Assembly (NCBI GenBank): GCA_052390415.1
Contig: JBQTGY010000066.1
Span: forward strand, 1-8,175
DNA length: 8,175 nt
Direction of reading: 5' to 3'
DNA from: JANNWF01 sp052390415
GTDB lineage: Bacteria; Pseudomonadota; Gammaproteobacteria; Xanthomonadales; Xanthomonadaceae
Shown: positions 1 to 6,578 of the stretch, piece after piece
How positions within the stretch are numbered: position 1 is the first letter of the stretch
Layout of the letters: each line of letters opens with the position of its first letter
The notes under the pieces: generated by a model
Told to the model about the DNA's origin: nothing
Seen by the model: only the letters and a program-made list of their open reading frames with translations
Databases searched by the model: none
Program-made: the position numbers and the translations under genes

Positions 1-159
1 TGGTGGGCCCATTGCGGCGAGGCGCAACGCAGCGATGGCCGCAAAGACCAAGTGAGCATCGTGCCAGCGGGAAAACGCAGCGAACACTTTGTGATTTTGA
101 GATTCATCACTTTTGACGAGGCGCACCAACGAAGTTCGGGCGTTTTCTCGCGACCTCAT
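1..159 (-). CDS. Unrecognised open frame, truncated by the left window edge
   Basis: An ATG at 159 (minus strand) opens 53 codons with no stop up to base 1, so the frame continues outside the window. The visible product starts MRSRENARTSLVRLVKSDES and ends in an Ala/Leu-rich stretch (around HLVFAAIAALRLAAMG). No domain, signal peptide or catalytic motif is recognised. It lies behind proS in the same direction, about 130 bases after the proS stop, with hairpins between. I see no clear Shine-Dalgarno sequence. The stretch resembles dispersed intergenic or insertion-sequence-edge DNA more than a conserved gene, but I cannot name a family. It may be a spurious frame in repeat DNA, the start of a real small gene, or a remnant. 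Confidence 0.22.
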   Translation of the reverse strand, partial: MRSRENARTSLVRLVKSDESQNHKVFAAFSRWHDAHLVFAAIAALRLAAMGPP

Positions 160-212
160 GAAATGTCCGGGCTAGCCAGCGGCGGTAAGCTGCAAGACGC
201 TTTTTCACGGAG

Positions 213-232
213 GGCGGCGCTCCAGCGCCGCC
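213..232. repeat. Perfect GC-rich palindrome (9-bp arms)
   Basis: GGCGGCGCT (213-221) and AGCGCCGCC (224-232) are exact reverse complements separated by two bases. A folded RNA would open the innermost pair to give a four-base loop. No T-run follows on either strand, so it is not a textbook terminator. It lies behind proS and could be a REP-like unit or a 3'-end stabilising hairpin. Confidence 0.5.
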
Positions 233-257
233 GCTTGTGTTGAAGGACGATTGAGCC

Positions 258-288
258 AAAAGCAGCCGCGCGGGAACGCGGCCCTGCT
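258..288 (-). terminator. Possible Rho-independent terminator of proS
   Basis: Read on the minus strand just after the proS stop, AGCAG (288-284) pairs with CTGCT (265-261), and an inner CGCG/CGCG stem closes a TTCC loop. A three-by-three internal mismatch separates the two stems, and four T residues follow (258-261 on the plus strand are A). The position two bases after the stop fits an end signal for the DUF4124-DUF4124-proS unit. The T-run is short and the internal loop weakens it, so the call is moderate. Confidence 0.4.
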
Positions 289-289
289 T

Positions 290-1999
290 TCAGGCGCGCA
301 ACGCCCCCACGCGATTCAACAAGGTCGCGCGGTCCAGGGCTTCAGCCGCGTCCGCGCGCCGATGACGATATTCGAAGGTCCCCGCCTGTATGCCGCGTTC
401 GGAAACCACCACCCGATGCGGGATGCCGATCAACTCGATGTCGGCAAACATGGCACCGGGACGCAGGCCGCGATCGTCAAGGCACGTCTCCACGCCTGCC
501 GCAGCAAGTTCAGCGTACAGCGCCTGAGCTGCTTGGGTGACTCCAGCATCGTTTTTCGGGTTGATCATGCAGATCGCGACCTGCCAAGGCGCCATCGGCT
601 CCGGCCAACAAATTCCGCTGGCGTCGAAATTCTGTTCGATGGCGGCGGCCACGATGCGACTGACGCCGATGCCGTAACAGCCCATGGCCATCTCGCGCGG
701 CTTGCCGGCTTCATCGATCACGCTGGCCCCCATCGCTTCCGCGTATTTGGTGCCAAGTTGAAATACGTGACCGACCTCGATGCCCCGAGCAATCCCGAGA
801 GAGCCGCAGCCGTCGGGTGAAGGATCGCCGGCGACGATGTTGCGGATGTCGGCGACCACATCAGGTTCGGCCAGATCGCGTCCCCAATTGACACCGGTGA
901 GATGGAAGCCGGTGCTGTTGGCGCCGACCACGAAGTCGTGCATGGCGGCGACCGTGCGATCGGCAATCACCGTGATCGCTTGCTTGCTCGCAACCGGTCC
1001 GAGAAACCCGGCCTGACTGCCCAAGGCGGCAGCGATTTCGCCTTCGTTGGCAAGTCGATAGCTGCCCACAGTCGCAATCTTGGCGAGCTTCATTTCGTTG
1101 ACAGTGTGGTCGCCGCGAACCAGCGCCAAGGTAAAACCTTGCTCGCCGATAATCGCGATCGACTTGACGGTCGTGGCGAGCGGGATACCAAGCAGCGCGG
1201 CCACATCCTCGCAGGTGCGCTGGGTGGGCGTCGCTACTTCACACATTGGCGCGCTCGGAGCTGCGCGCGCCGCAGCCGGAGCCACCGCTTCCGCCAACTC
1301 GACGTTGGCCGCGTAGTCAGAACCATCCGAAAACGCGATGGCGTCTTCGCCCGAATCTGCCAGCACGTGAAACTCGTGCGATACCGACCCGCCGATCGCC
1401 CCACTATCGGCAAACACTGCGCGAAACCGCAATCCCAAGCGGGTGAATATGCGGCTATAGGCGTGATACATGTTCCAGTACTCGCGCTCCAAGTCGGTGG
1501 CGTCGATGTGAAACGAGTAGGCATCCTTCATCAGAAACTCGCGCGCCCGCATGGCCCCGAAGCGGGGGCGGATCTCGTCGCGGAACTTGGTCTGGATCTG
1601 GTAGAAGTTGACCGGCAACTGACGGTAAGACTTGAGTTCGGCGCGGGCAAAATCGGTGATGACTTCCTCGTGCGTCGGGCCATAGCAGAACTCGCTTTCC
1701 TTGCGGTCCTTGATCTTCAGCAGCTGGCCGCCAAACTTCTCCCAGCGCCCGGTTTCATCCCACAGTTCGCGCGGTTGGATGGACGGCATCAGCACTTCCA
1801 ACGCCCCGGCGGCATTCATCTCTTCGCGGACGACATTCTCGACCTTGCGCATCACGCGCAGCCCCAAAGGCGTCCAGGTGTAGATGCCGGCGGCAAGCTT
1901 GCGCAGCATGCCGGCGCGCAGCATCAACTGGTGGCTGACGATCTCGGCGTCGGCAGGCGTCTCTTTGCTGGTGGCAAGATGAAATTGCGACAGGCGCAT
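290..1999 (-). CDS. proS: Prolyl-tRNA synthetase (bacterial type, with editing domain)
   Basis: Cytoplasmic class II aminoacyl-tRNA synthetase that charges tRNA-Pro with proline using ATP. The 569 residues are close to the roughly 572 of E. coli ProRS, so it looks complete. Motif 1 lies around residues 46-72 and the GPTHEE substrate loop at 107-112. Motif 2 is at about 139-160 (FRDEIRPRFGAMRAREFLMK) and motif 3 at about 437-450 with its Arg (GCYGIGVSR). Between motifs 2 and 3, about residues 224-405, is the bacterial insertion (YbaK-like) domain that hydrolyses mischarged Ala-tRNA-Pro. It includes a Lys at residue 279 in TTVKS, the position reported as important for editing in E. coli. The C-terminal anticodon-binding domain follows (about 470-569). 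The ATG start gives the canonical N-terminus (MRLSQFHLATSKETP). It is the last gene after two DUF4124 genes, 51 bases downstream of the second. Confidence 0.97.
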   Translation of the reverse strand: MRLSQFHLATSKETPADAEIVSHQLMLRAGMLRKLAAGIYTWTPLGLRVMRKVENVVREEMNAAGALEVLMPSIQPRELWDETGRWEKFGGQLLKIKDRKESEFCYGPTHEEVITDFARAELKSYRQLPVNFYQIQTKFRDEIRPRFGAMRAREFLMKDAYSFHIDATDLEREYWNMYHAYSRIFTRLGLRFRAVFADSGAIGGSVSHEFHVLADSGEDAIAFSDGSDYAANVELAEAVAPAAARAAPSAPMCEVATPTQRTCEDVAALLGIPLATTVKSIAIIGEQGFTLALVRGDHTVNEMKLAKIATVGSYRLANEGEIAAALGSQAGFLGPVASKQAITVIADRTVAAMHDFVVGANSTGFHLTGVNWGRDLAEPDVVADIRNIVAGDPSPDGCGSLGIARGIEVGHVFQLGTKYAEAMGASVIDEAGKPREMAMGCYGIGVSRIVAAAIEQNFDASGICWPEPMAPWQVAICMINPKNDAGVTQAAQALYAELAAAGVETCLDDRGLRPGAMFADIELIGIPHRVVVSERGIQAGTFEYRHRRADAAEALDRATLLNRVGALRA

Positions 2000-2026
2000 G
2001 GGGCGTGATTCCGGAGTAAACCGCGC

Positions 2027-2054
2027 ATTCTAGCCAAGTCCGACAGGCTGCTAC
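2027..2054 (-). promoter_or_regulatory. Candidate sigma-70 promoter for proS
   Basis: On the minus strand a TAGAAT hexamer (2032-2027, five of six matches to the -10 consensus) lies 27 bases before the proS ATG. A weak GTAGCA (2054-2049) sits 16 bases further up as a possible -35. Transcription would start near 2020 with a leader of about 20 bases. The -10 is good and the -35 poor. If real, proS could be expressed apart from the DUF4124 genes. Confidence 0.3.
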
Positions 2055-2341
2055 TGGACTGGAGCGACGTCGCGCTCGGTGGGCAGGGTGTCGGGTACTA
2101 CATTGGTGTTGATGTCGACCCGGACCGTCTCATAGGGGCGTCCGGCAGGGGGCGCATCACTGATTTGCGTGCGGCCCTGTGCGTCCTTCCAACGGTAAAC
2201 CGCCGGCGCGTATTTGGCTGAGTTCGGATTCTGTACTTGCATGCCTTCCGGCAGCAGCTCGGGCTGTTGATACCAAACCCACGCCGCCGCGCCGGCGACC
2301 AGCGCCAGCGCGAACAGCATGCCAGCCAAGAATTGCTTCAA
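2051..2341 (-). CDS. Membrane-anchored DUF4124 domain protein
   Basis: Small 96-residue protein of unknown function. Residues 4-23 form one hydrophobic segment (FLAGMLFALALVAGAAAWVW) after a Lys, consistent with an N-terminal membrane anchor and a periplasmic tail. The tail carries a DUF4124-like motif at about 48-75 (VYRWKDAQGRTQISDAPPAG), a short beta-rich unit common in gammaproteobacterial envelope proteins and named only by number. The longest reading uses a TTG start three bases after the stop of the upstream DUF4124 gene. An internal ATG at codon 8 is an alternative but would remove the Lys ahead of the anchor. No strong Shine-Dalgarno is visible for either, so translation may be coupled to the upstream gene. 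It is the second of two DUF4124 genes ahead of proS. Confidence 0.8.
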   Translation of the reverse strand: MKQFLAGMLFALALVAGAAAWVWYQQPELLPEGMQVQNPNSAKYAPAVYRWKDAQGRTQISDAPPAGRPYETVRVDINTNVVPDTLPTERDVAPVQ

Positions 2342-2344
2342 AGG

Positions 2345-2770
2345 CTATGGCACGCAAAGCAACTTGACCAGCTCACGCTGGCGATTGAGCTGGCTGAGCT
2401 GCGCATCGACGCCAAGCACTTCGGGCGTTCCGTCGCCATCGAGATCCATCTTCACTTCCTTGGAGTTCTCGAGCATTTCGACATTGCTGCGTGCTTGCAG
2501 ACAGTTGGCACTTGGCGCTGCGGGGCTCGCTGGAGCAACTTCGGTTTGCTCACCTTCAGCCGTTGCCGCCGCGGCCGCTGCGCCCGCAGGCTTGGGCGGA
2601 TCATTGGTGACATCGCGGCGCTCGAACTCGGCGCCCTCCGGCTTGGTGTCCGAATAATGCGTCACGCCTTTTTCGTCCTTCCAGCGATATAACTCTTTGG
2701 CAATCACCGTGCTTGTGCTCGTGAGCAGCATCCAGGCGGCCAATACCGTGACCAGCAATCGAGTTGACAT
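2345..2770 (-). CDS. Secreted DUF4124 domain protein with acidic DxDGDG loop
   Basis: A 141-residue probable periplasmic protein of unknown function. Residues 1-24 look like a Sec signal peptide: Arg4, a hydrophobic core LLVTVLAAWMLL, and a likely cut after VIA. A DUF4124 motif follows at once (ELYRWKDEKGVTHYSDTKPEG, about 26-46). Next comes an Ala/Pro-rich linker (about 59-88). The C-terminal segment has two Cys (residues 90 and 139) that could form a disulfide, and DLDGDGTPEV at 109-118, which resembles a calcium-binding loop. The ATG at 2770 has a GAGG Shine-Dalgarno about nine bases upstream. It heads the minus-strand unit, and its stop is three bases before the next gene. It shares the RWKD...SD core with its neighbour, so the two may descend from a duplication. 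Confidence 0.85.
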   Translation of the reverse strand: MSTRLLVTVLAAWMLLTSTSTVIAKELYRWKDEKGVTHYSDTKPEGAEFERRDVTNDPPKPAGAAAAAATAEGEQTEVAPASPAAPSANCLQARSNVEMLENSKEVKMDLDGDGTPEVLGVDAQLSQLNRQRELVKLLCVP

Positions 2771-2799
2771 GGAGAGCGCCTCACGATGGGAAGGCCTCT

Positions 2800-2828
2800 A
2801 CTTAAGCACCGCCCAAGGCCACTGGCAA
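2800..2828 (-). promoter_or_regulatory. Candidate promoter for the DUF4124-DUF4124-proS unit
   Basis: On the minus strand a TTGCCA hexamer (2828-2823, five of six -35 matches) is followed after exactly 17 bases by TTAAGT (2805-2800, three of six -10 matches). This would start transcription near 2793, about 23 bases before the first DUF4124 start. Spacing and -35 are good, the -10 is poor. Confidence 0.3.
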
Positions 2829-2858
2829 GATCGGACCGGCGAGGTCAGATGGCTGGGG

Positions 2859-2864
2859 TACACT
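2859..2864 (+). promoter_or_regulatory. Candidate -10 element for the pssA operon
   Basis: TACACT matches the -10 consensus at four of six positions, including the key first, second and last bases, and lies 24 bases before the chosen pssA ATG. No convincing -35 stands 16-18 bases upstream. It is proposed mainly because the plus-strand operon needs a promoter in this 118-base divergent gap. Confidence 0.2.
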
Positions 2865-2888
2865 TCAGGCAGCCTTCGGAACCCATTC

Positions 2889-3668
2889 ATGACCTCCAGC
2901 GACGACTCGCCCAAGCGACCAGCGCGCGGCATCTACCTGCTGCCCAACCTGTTTACCACAGGCGGCTTGTTCGCAGGCTTCTACGCGATTATCGCGGCCA
3001 GTTCCGGCAACTATGTCGATGCCTGCATCGCGGTGTTCGTCGCTGGGGTGCTCGACGGCATCGATGGCCGGGTGGCGCGCATGACGGGCACGCAAACCGA
3101 ATTCGGCACCCAGTACGACTCGCTCGCTGATCTGGTCAGCTTCGGCATGGCGCCTTCGCTGGTGATGTACCACTGGTCGCTATCGACCTTGAAGCTGGAA
3201 GGTCCGGTGTGGGGCAAGCTGGGCTGGTCGGTGGCGTTTCTCTACGCTGCCTGCGCCGCATTGCGTCTCGCGCGCTTCAATACCCAGGTCGGCGTGGTCG
3301 ACAAACGCTGGTTCATCGGACTCGCCAGCCCTGCAGCGGCCGGCCTGATGATGGCCTTCATCTGGACCACCAGCGTGTTGGGATACGGCGGCGGCCAAGT
3401 CACCAGCTTGGCGTTGGCGGTCACCGTGACCGCGGCGCTGTTGATGGTCAGCCGGATTCGATATACCAGTTTCAAATCGCTGCCGATTGCCGAGCGGGTG
3501 CCCTTCGTCACCATGTTGTTGGCGGTCGGCGTGTTTGTGGCCTTGGCGATTGACCCGCCGCGGGTGCTGCTGGGGATCGTGGTGTTGTATGCACTCTCAG
3601 GTCCGCTGATGGCCGTTGTGGGCCGCTTCCGGCGATCACGTAGCCGCAGTGAATCCGCCGAGAAATGA
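2889..3668 (+). CDS. pssA: CDP-diacylglycerol-serine O-phosphatidyltransferase (CDP-alcohol type)
   Basis: Inner-membrane enzyme that joins L-serine to CDP-diacylglycerol, giving phosphatidylserine (precursor of phosphatidylethanolamine) and CMP. The 259 residues contain the complete CDP-alcohol phosphatidyltransferase signature at residues 56-81: D56-x2-D59-G60-x2-A63-R64-x8-G73-x3-D77-x3-D81. Several hydrophobic helices surround it (about 22-40, 45-55, 113-126, 146-166, 171-187, 206-222, 226-245). The tail is Arg/Ser-rich. The opening RGIYLLPNLFTTGGLFAGFYAI is typical of the PssA subgroup rather than PgsA, which is why serine is preferred as substrate. The frame is open further up (to 2697 and an ATG at 2769), but that part lies over the divergent DUF4124 gene and its promoter region and lacks PssA character. 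The ATG at 2889 is therefore chosen; its ribosome site is weak (GGA). The stop overlaps the next start by ATGA. Confidence 0.9.
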   Translation: MTSSDDSPKRPARGIYLLPNLFTTGGLFAGFYAIIAASSGNYVDACIAVFVAGVLDGIDGRVARMTGTQTEFGTQYDSLADLVSFGMAPSLVMYHWSLSTLKLEGPVWGKLGWSVAFLYAACAALRLARFNTQVGVVDKRWFIGLASPAAAGLMMAFIWTTSVLGYGGGQVTSLALAVTVTAALLMVSRIRYTSFKSLPIAERVPFVTMLLAVGVFVALAIDPPRVLLGIVVLYALSGPLMAVVGRFRRSRSRSESAEK

Positions 3669-5356
3669 GTGAGGGTGCCGCCATCCCGGCGCGTGTCAGC
3701 GCCAGCCTGCCAGTGGATTTCTTGCCGATCCTGGCGGAAGTCAGTCAGCAGTTGGCGGTATCGGTGGACCTTGAGCGAACGCTGCGCGATTCGGTCGCTT
3801 TCATCACCGACTACATGCGCGCCGAGGCGGCGGCGGTGTTTTTGCTCGATGCCAACGGCAGCCACTTGCAGTGCCGCGCCTGCGTCGGGCCAGTCGATAT
3901 CCTTGGCCTGCGGATTCCGGCCGATGCCGGCATCGTTGGCCGCGCGGTCATTCAAAATGCGTGTCAGATGGTGCGCGACGCGCGTAATGACCCGGATTTC
4001 GCCGCCAAAGTCGATGCCAATACCGGCTTTGTCACCCGCAGTGTGTTGTGTGCACCGCTGACCACCGCGCAGGGCGCGATTGGTGCCATCGAGATCATCA
4101 ACAAGCTGGATGGCGGGCTATTTGACGAGGTTGATCGGGACGCGTTGCGCTTGCTCGCTGCGCCAACTGCCTTGGCACTCAACATCGCCCGCATGGCCGG
4201 CGAGTTGTTGGAGCAAGGCCGCATTCAGCGCGAACTGACGATGGCGCGTCGACTGCAACGCTCGTTGTTGCCCAGGCGCCGCCGCGGCAACTATCCGTTG
4301 CGCGCGCTGAACATGCCGGCACAGGAGATTTCCGGCGATTTCTACGACTTTTTCGATATGCCGGATGGCCGCATTGCGTTCACCCTGGGAGATGTCGCCG
4401 GCAAAGGTCTGGACGCGGCATTCTTGATGGTGCGCTGCGCCAGCTTGCTGCGCTGGGCCGGCAAGGAAGGATTGTCGCCCGGACGTTGGATGGCGCGCGC
4501 CAACGACGAACTCTGCGAGGCCATTCCTCCCGGCATGTTTGTTTGCGCCGTGGCCGGCTATTTCGACCCCGCACTACGCAGTGCGGTGTGGGCCAACGCG
4601 GGCTTTCCGCCGCTGCTGCGGATTGCGAAAGACGGCCAGGTCGAGCGCATGCCAGCCGAAGGTCCGCCGCTGGGCATCCTCAGTGGGATGACCTTTCCCG
4701 AGCAGAGTTGTGATGTCGCCGGTGCGGCTTTGTACATGTTTTCCGATGGCGTCACCGATGTCCGCGATGCCGCGGGCAAGACCCTGGATCTGGAGGGCGT
4801 CGAGACTGCGCTGACCGAATACGCGGACCGCTCGCCAGAAGCGCGACTGCGCCGACTGGTGCGGCGCTTGGGCGAATTGCGGGTGACCGACGACATCACG
4901 GTGATGTTGATCGAGGGCGGCTGCACCGGCGCGCGGCAGTGGCTGGATCACCGGTTTCCGGCGCGGCCCGAGGCCCTGTCGGAAATGCGTCGACGCTTGG
5001 GCGAAGTCTTGCTCGCCTGCGGTGCCAGCCTCGAGCAGCGCCAAGCGCTGGTATTGGCGCTCGATGAAGGTGCCAGCAACGTCATTCGGCATGCCTATGG
5101 CGGACCGTGCGACAGCACCATCGAACTCGGTGTCTGGCAGGATGGCGACGAACTGCGGTTCGAGTTGCACGACAGCGCGCCGTGCATCGATCCCAGTCGC
5201 GTGCAGCCGCGCGACTTGAGCGAATGTCGTCCGGGTGGACTCGGGGTGAATATCATTGACGCCACCATGGACAGTTGGTCGATGCAACCGGAAGCTGGTG
5301 GTGGCAATCGCCTGATCATGCGCAAGCGCTTGCGTGCGACGGATGCGGCGTCGTGA
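3665..5356 (+). CDS. GAF - SpoIIE-type phosphatase - HATPase (RsbW-like) regulator
   Basis: A 563-residue soluble signalling protein with three parts. Residues about 20-178 form a GAF sensor domain (ligand unknown). A helical linker follows (about 180-205, ELTMARRLQRSLLP, typical ahead of RsbU/SpoIIE domains). Residues about 210-417 are a PP2C-like phosphatase of the SpoIIE/RsbU family with the metal-binding acidic motifs in order: GDFYD (224-228), GDVAGKG (242-248), SDG (360-362) and TDDIT (408-412). Residues about 425-553 are a GHKL ATPase of the RsbW anti-sigma kinase type: N-box ALDEGASNVIRHAYG with E468 and N472, a G1-like ELHDSAPCIDP (500-510), and a G2 GGLGVNIID (524-532). By family analogy the phosphatase would dephosphorylate, and the kinase phosphorylate, the Ser of a STAS partner; the obvious candidate is encoded 88 bases downstream. 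The start overlaps the pssA stop (ATGA), suggesting translational coupling. No membrane segment is seen. No sigma factor gene is nearby. Confidence 0.9.
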   Translation: MSEGAAIPARVSASLPVDFLPILAEVSQQLAVSVDLERTLRDSVAFITDYMRAEAAAVFLLDANGSHLQCRACVGPVDILGLRIPADAGIVGRAVIQNACQMVRDARNDPDFAAKVDANTGFVTRSVLCAPLTTAQGAIGAIEIINKLDGGLFDEVDRDALRLLAAPTALALNIARMAGELLEQGRIQRELTMARRLQRSLLPRRRRGNYPLRALNMPAQEISGDFYDFFDMPDGRIAFTLGDVAGKGLDAAFLMVRCASLLRWAGKEGLSPGRWMARANDELCEAIPPGMFVCAVAGYFDPALRSAVWANAGFPPLLRIAKDGQVERMPAEGPPLGILSGMTFPEQSCDVAGAALYMFSDGVTDVRDAAGKTLDLEGVETALTEYADRSPEARLRRLVRRLGELRVTDDITVMLIEGGCTGARQWLDHRFPARPEALSEMRRRLGEVLLACGASLEQRQALVLALDEGASNVIRHAYGGPCDSTIELGVWQDGDELRFELHDSAPCIDPSRVQPRDLSECRPGGLGVNIIDATMDSWSMQPEAGGGNRLIMRKRLRATDAAS

Positions 5357-5444
5357 CTCAGGCGTCGGTTATTCAATAGTTGGCCGCGGGCAATGGCGTG
5401 GACGCCGTGAATCGGGGCAGTTTCTTCACCCGTTGGGAATCACG

Positions 5445-5762
5445 ATGAAGCAGTGCAATACCGAGGTCGATGGCGAGTTTCTGGTCGTAAAGCTGGCCGG
5501 TGAGGTCGACATGTCGTGGTCGCAGGAAGTGCGCGCGGCAGTGCTCGATGCCTTGAAGAAGTCCAACAAGGTTGCCGTGCATCTGGCTGCAGTGACGTAT
5601 ATCGACTCATCCGGAATCGCAGCCTTGGTCGAGGGCTTCCAGAATGCGCGCGGCCGCGGGCAAACCTTCTTCCTGCTGGAGACATCGAGCGCTGTGCAAG
5701 CGGTGCTCAAACTGGCCCGGTTGGACAAGGTGTTTGCGCTGCGCGACCGCCTGGTCGGCTAG
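5445..5762 (+). CDS. STAS domain protein (SpoIIAA/RsbV-like, possible MlaB counterpart)
   Basis: A 105-residue single-domain STAS protein. The fold pattern is clear: a beta strand (EFLVVKLAGEVDMS, about 11-24), a helix (SQEVRAAVLDALKK), a strand (KVAVHLAAVTYID), then D54-S55-S56-G57 at the start of helix 2, where SpoIIAA and RsbV are phosphorylated, followed by IAALVEGFQNARGRG and a C-terminal helix. The frame is open back to 5334, but the ATG at 5445 has GGGA about eight bases upstream and begins exactly where STAS homology would. Upstream is the phosphatase/kinase gene; the permease gene begins eight bases downstream. Two roles fit: an anti-sigma antagonist, or the MlaB-like STAS subunit of the adjacent ABC transporter. 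The close linkage to mlaE/mlaF favours the second, and the intact Ser-Ser favours regulation by the upstream protein. Both may be true. Confidence 0.87.
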   Translation: MKQCNTEVDGEFLVVKLAGEVDMSWSQEVRAAVLDALKKSNKVAVHLAAVTYIDSSGIAALVEGFQNARGRGQTFFLLETSSAVQAVLKLARLDKVFALRDRLVG

Positions 5763-5770
5763 CGCGGCAC

Positions 5771-6568
5771 GTGGAAACCTTGTTTCGACCTCTGGAGCGT
5801 CTCGGTCGCCGCACCACCCAAGTGGCCGCCGACATTGGTTACGGCGGCATGCTGCTGGTGGAAAGTATCCAGCTCACCTTGTTTGGCTGGCGGCGTGGGC
5901 AACCGGTGCGTTTGCGCATGGTGGCCGAGCAGATGCGCCAAGTGGGCGTCGACGCAATCCCGATTGTCTGTCTGCTGTCGCTGACCATCGGGGTCATGCT
6001 TGGTATCCAGTTCATTGCCGCCTTGCGGGAATTTGGCGCCGAGGCACAAGTGGTGGTGGCCGCCGCGAAATCGATCACCCGCGAATTTGGCGCGTTGATT
6101 ACCGGCATCGTGGTGGCCGGCCGCTCGGGCTCGGCGTTTGCAGCACGACTGGGCTCCATGGTGGTGTCGCAGGAAGTCGATGCGCTGGCGGTGATCGGCA
6201 TCGAGCCTGTCCGTTATTTGGTCGCGCCTGCGTTGATTGCGATGCTGGTGATGCTGCCCATGTTGACCATACTGGCCGACGTCGCGGCGCTGATTGGTGC
6301 GGGCTTGTATGCCTCCGGGCCATTGCAGATGAGCTTGGGAGCCTACTTGACGCAAACCCTGCTGGTTCTGGAGCCACGTGACCTGTGGGAAGGCTTGTCG
6401 AAGTCGGTGGTATTCGCTTTGTTGATCACCCTGATCGGTATCAGCACCGGCTTTTCAGTGACCGGCGGTGCTGAAGGCGTCGGCCGTTCAACGACCCGTG
6501 CGGTGGTGGCATCGATCAGCGCCTTGGTTGTCGCCGACATGATTTTTTCGTTTTTCCTGAATCGCTGA
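5771..6568 (+). CDS. mlaE: MlaE-type lipid ABC transporter permease
   Basis: Integral inner-membrane permease of the MlaE/YrbE family, which with MlaF and an MCE protein moves phospholipids between the inner membrane and the periplasmic side. The chosen GTG start gives 265 residues, near the usual 260. Features: an amphipathic N-terminal stretch (about 1-40), hydrophobic helices around 62-84, 107-120, 150-180, 190-200, 213-230 and 246-263, and the family core REFGALITGIVVAGRSGSAF followed by LGSM and EVDAL (104-139). Near the C-terminus is GAEGVGRSTTRAVVASI. No ATG lies in frame near this point; the next ATG (5849) would cut into the N-terminal helix. The frame stays open back to 5516 through the STAS gene in another frame, which I treat as chance in GC-rich DNA. 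In some proteobacteria a STAS domain is fused to the front of this permease; here it is a separate gene eight bases upstream. mlaF follows ten bases later. Confidence 0.9.
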   Translation: METLFRPLERLGRRTTQVAADIGYGGMLLVESIQLTLFGWRRGQPVRLRMVAEQMRQVGVDAIPIVCLLSLTIGVMLGIQFIAALREFGAEAQVVVAAAKSITREFGALITGIVVAGRSGSAFAARLGSMVVSQEVDALAVIGIEPVRYLVAPALIAMLVMLPMLTILADVAALIGAGLYASGPLQMSLGAYLTQTLLVLEPRDLWEGLSKSVVFALLITLIGISTGFSVTGGAEGVGRSTTRAVVASISALVVADMIFSFFLNR

Positions 6569-6578
6569 TCGCGTAGTC

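Noticed and set aside
902..2008. 368-codon plus-strand frame opposite proS
   Set aside because: Antisense shadow of a clear prolyl-tRNA synthetase in GC-rich DNA; no domain.
2764..2769. Perfect TTGACA on the plus strand
   Set aside because: It overlaps the start codon of the divergent gene and has no -10-like hexamer 16-18 bases downstream, so it is probably chance.
2697..2888. Upstream extension of the pssA frame
   Set aside because: It lies across the first codons and promoter region of the divergent DUF4124 gene and shows no resemblance to phosphatidylserine synthase; the ATG at 2889 fits the family.
5334..5444. Upstream extension of the STAS frame into the end of the regulator gene
   Set aside because: Arg/Gly-rich and outside the STAS fold; the ATG at 5445 has a GGGA ribosome site and fits family length.
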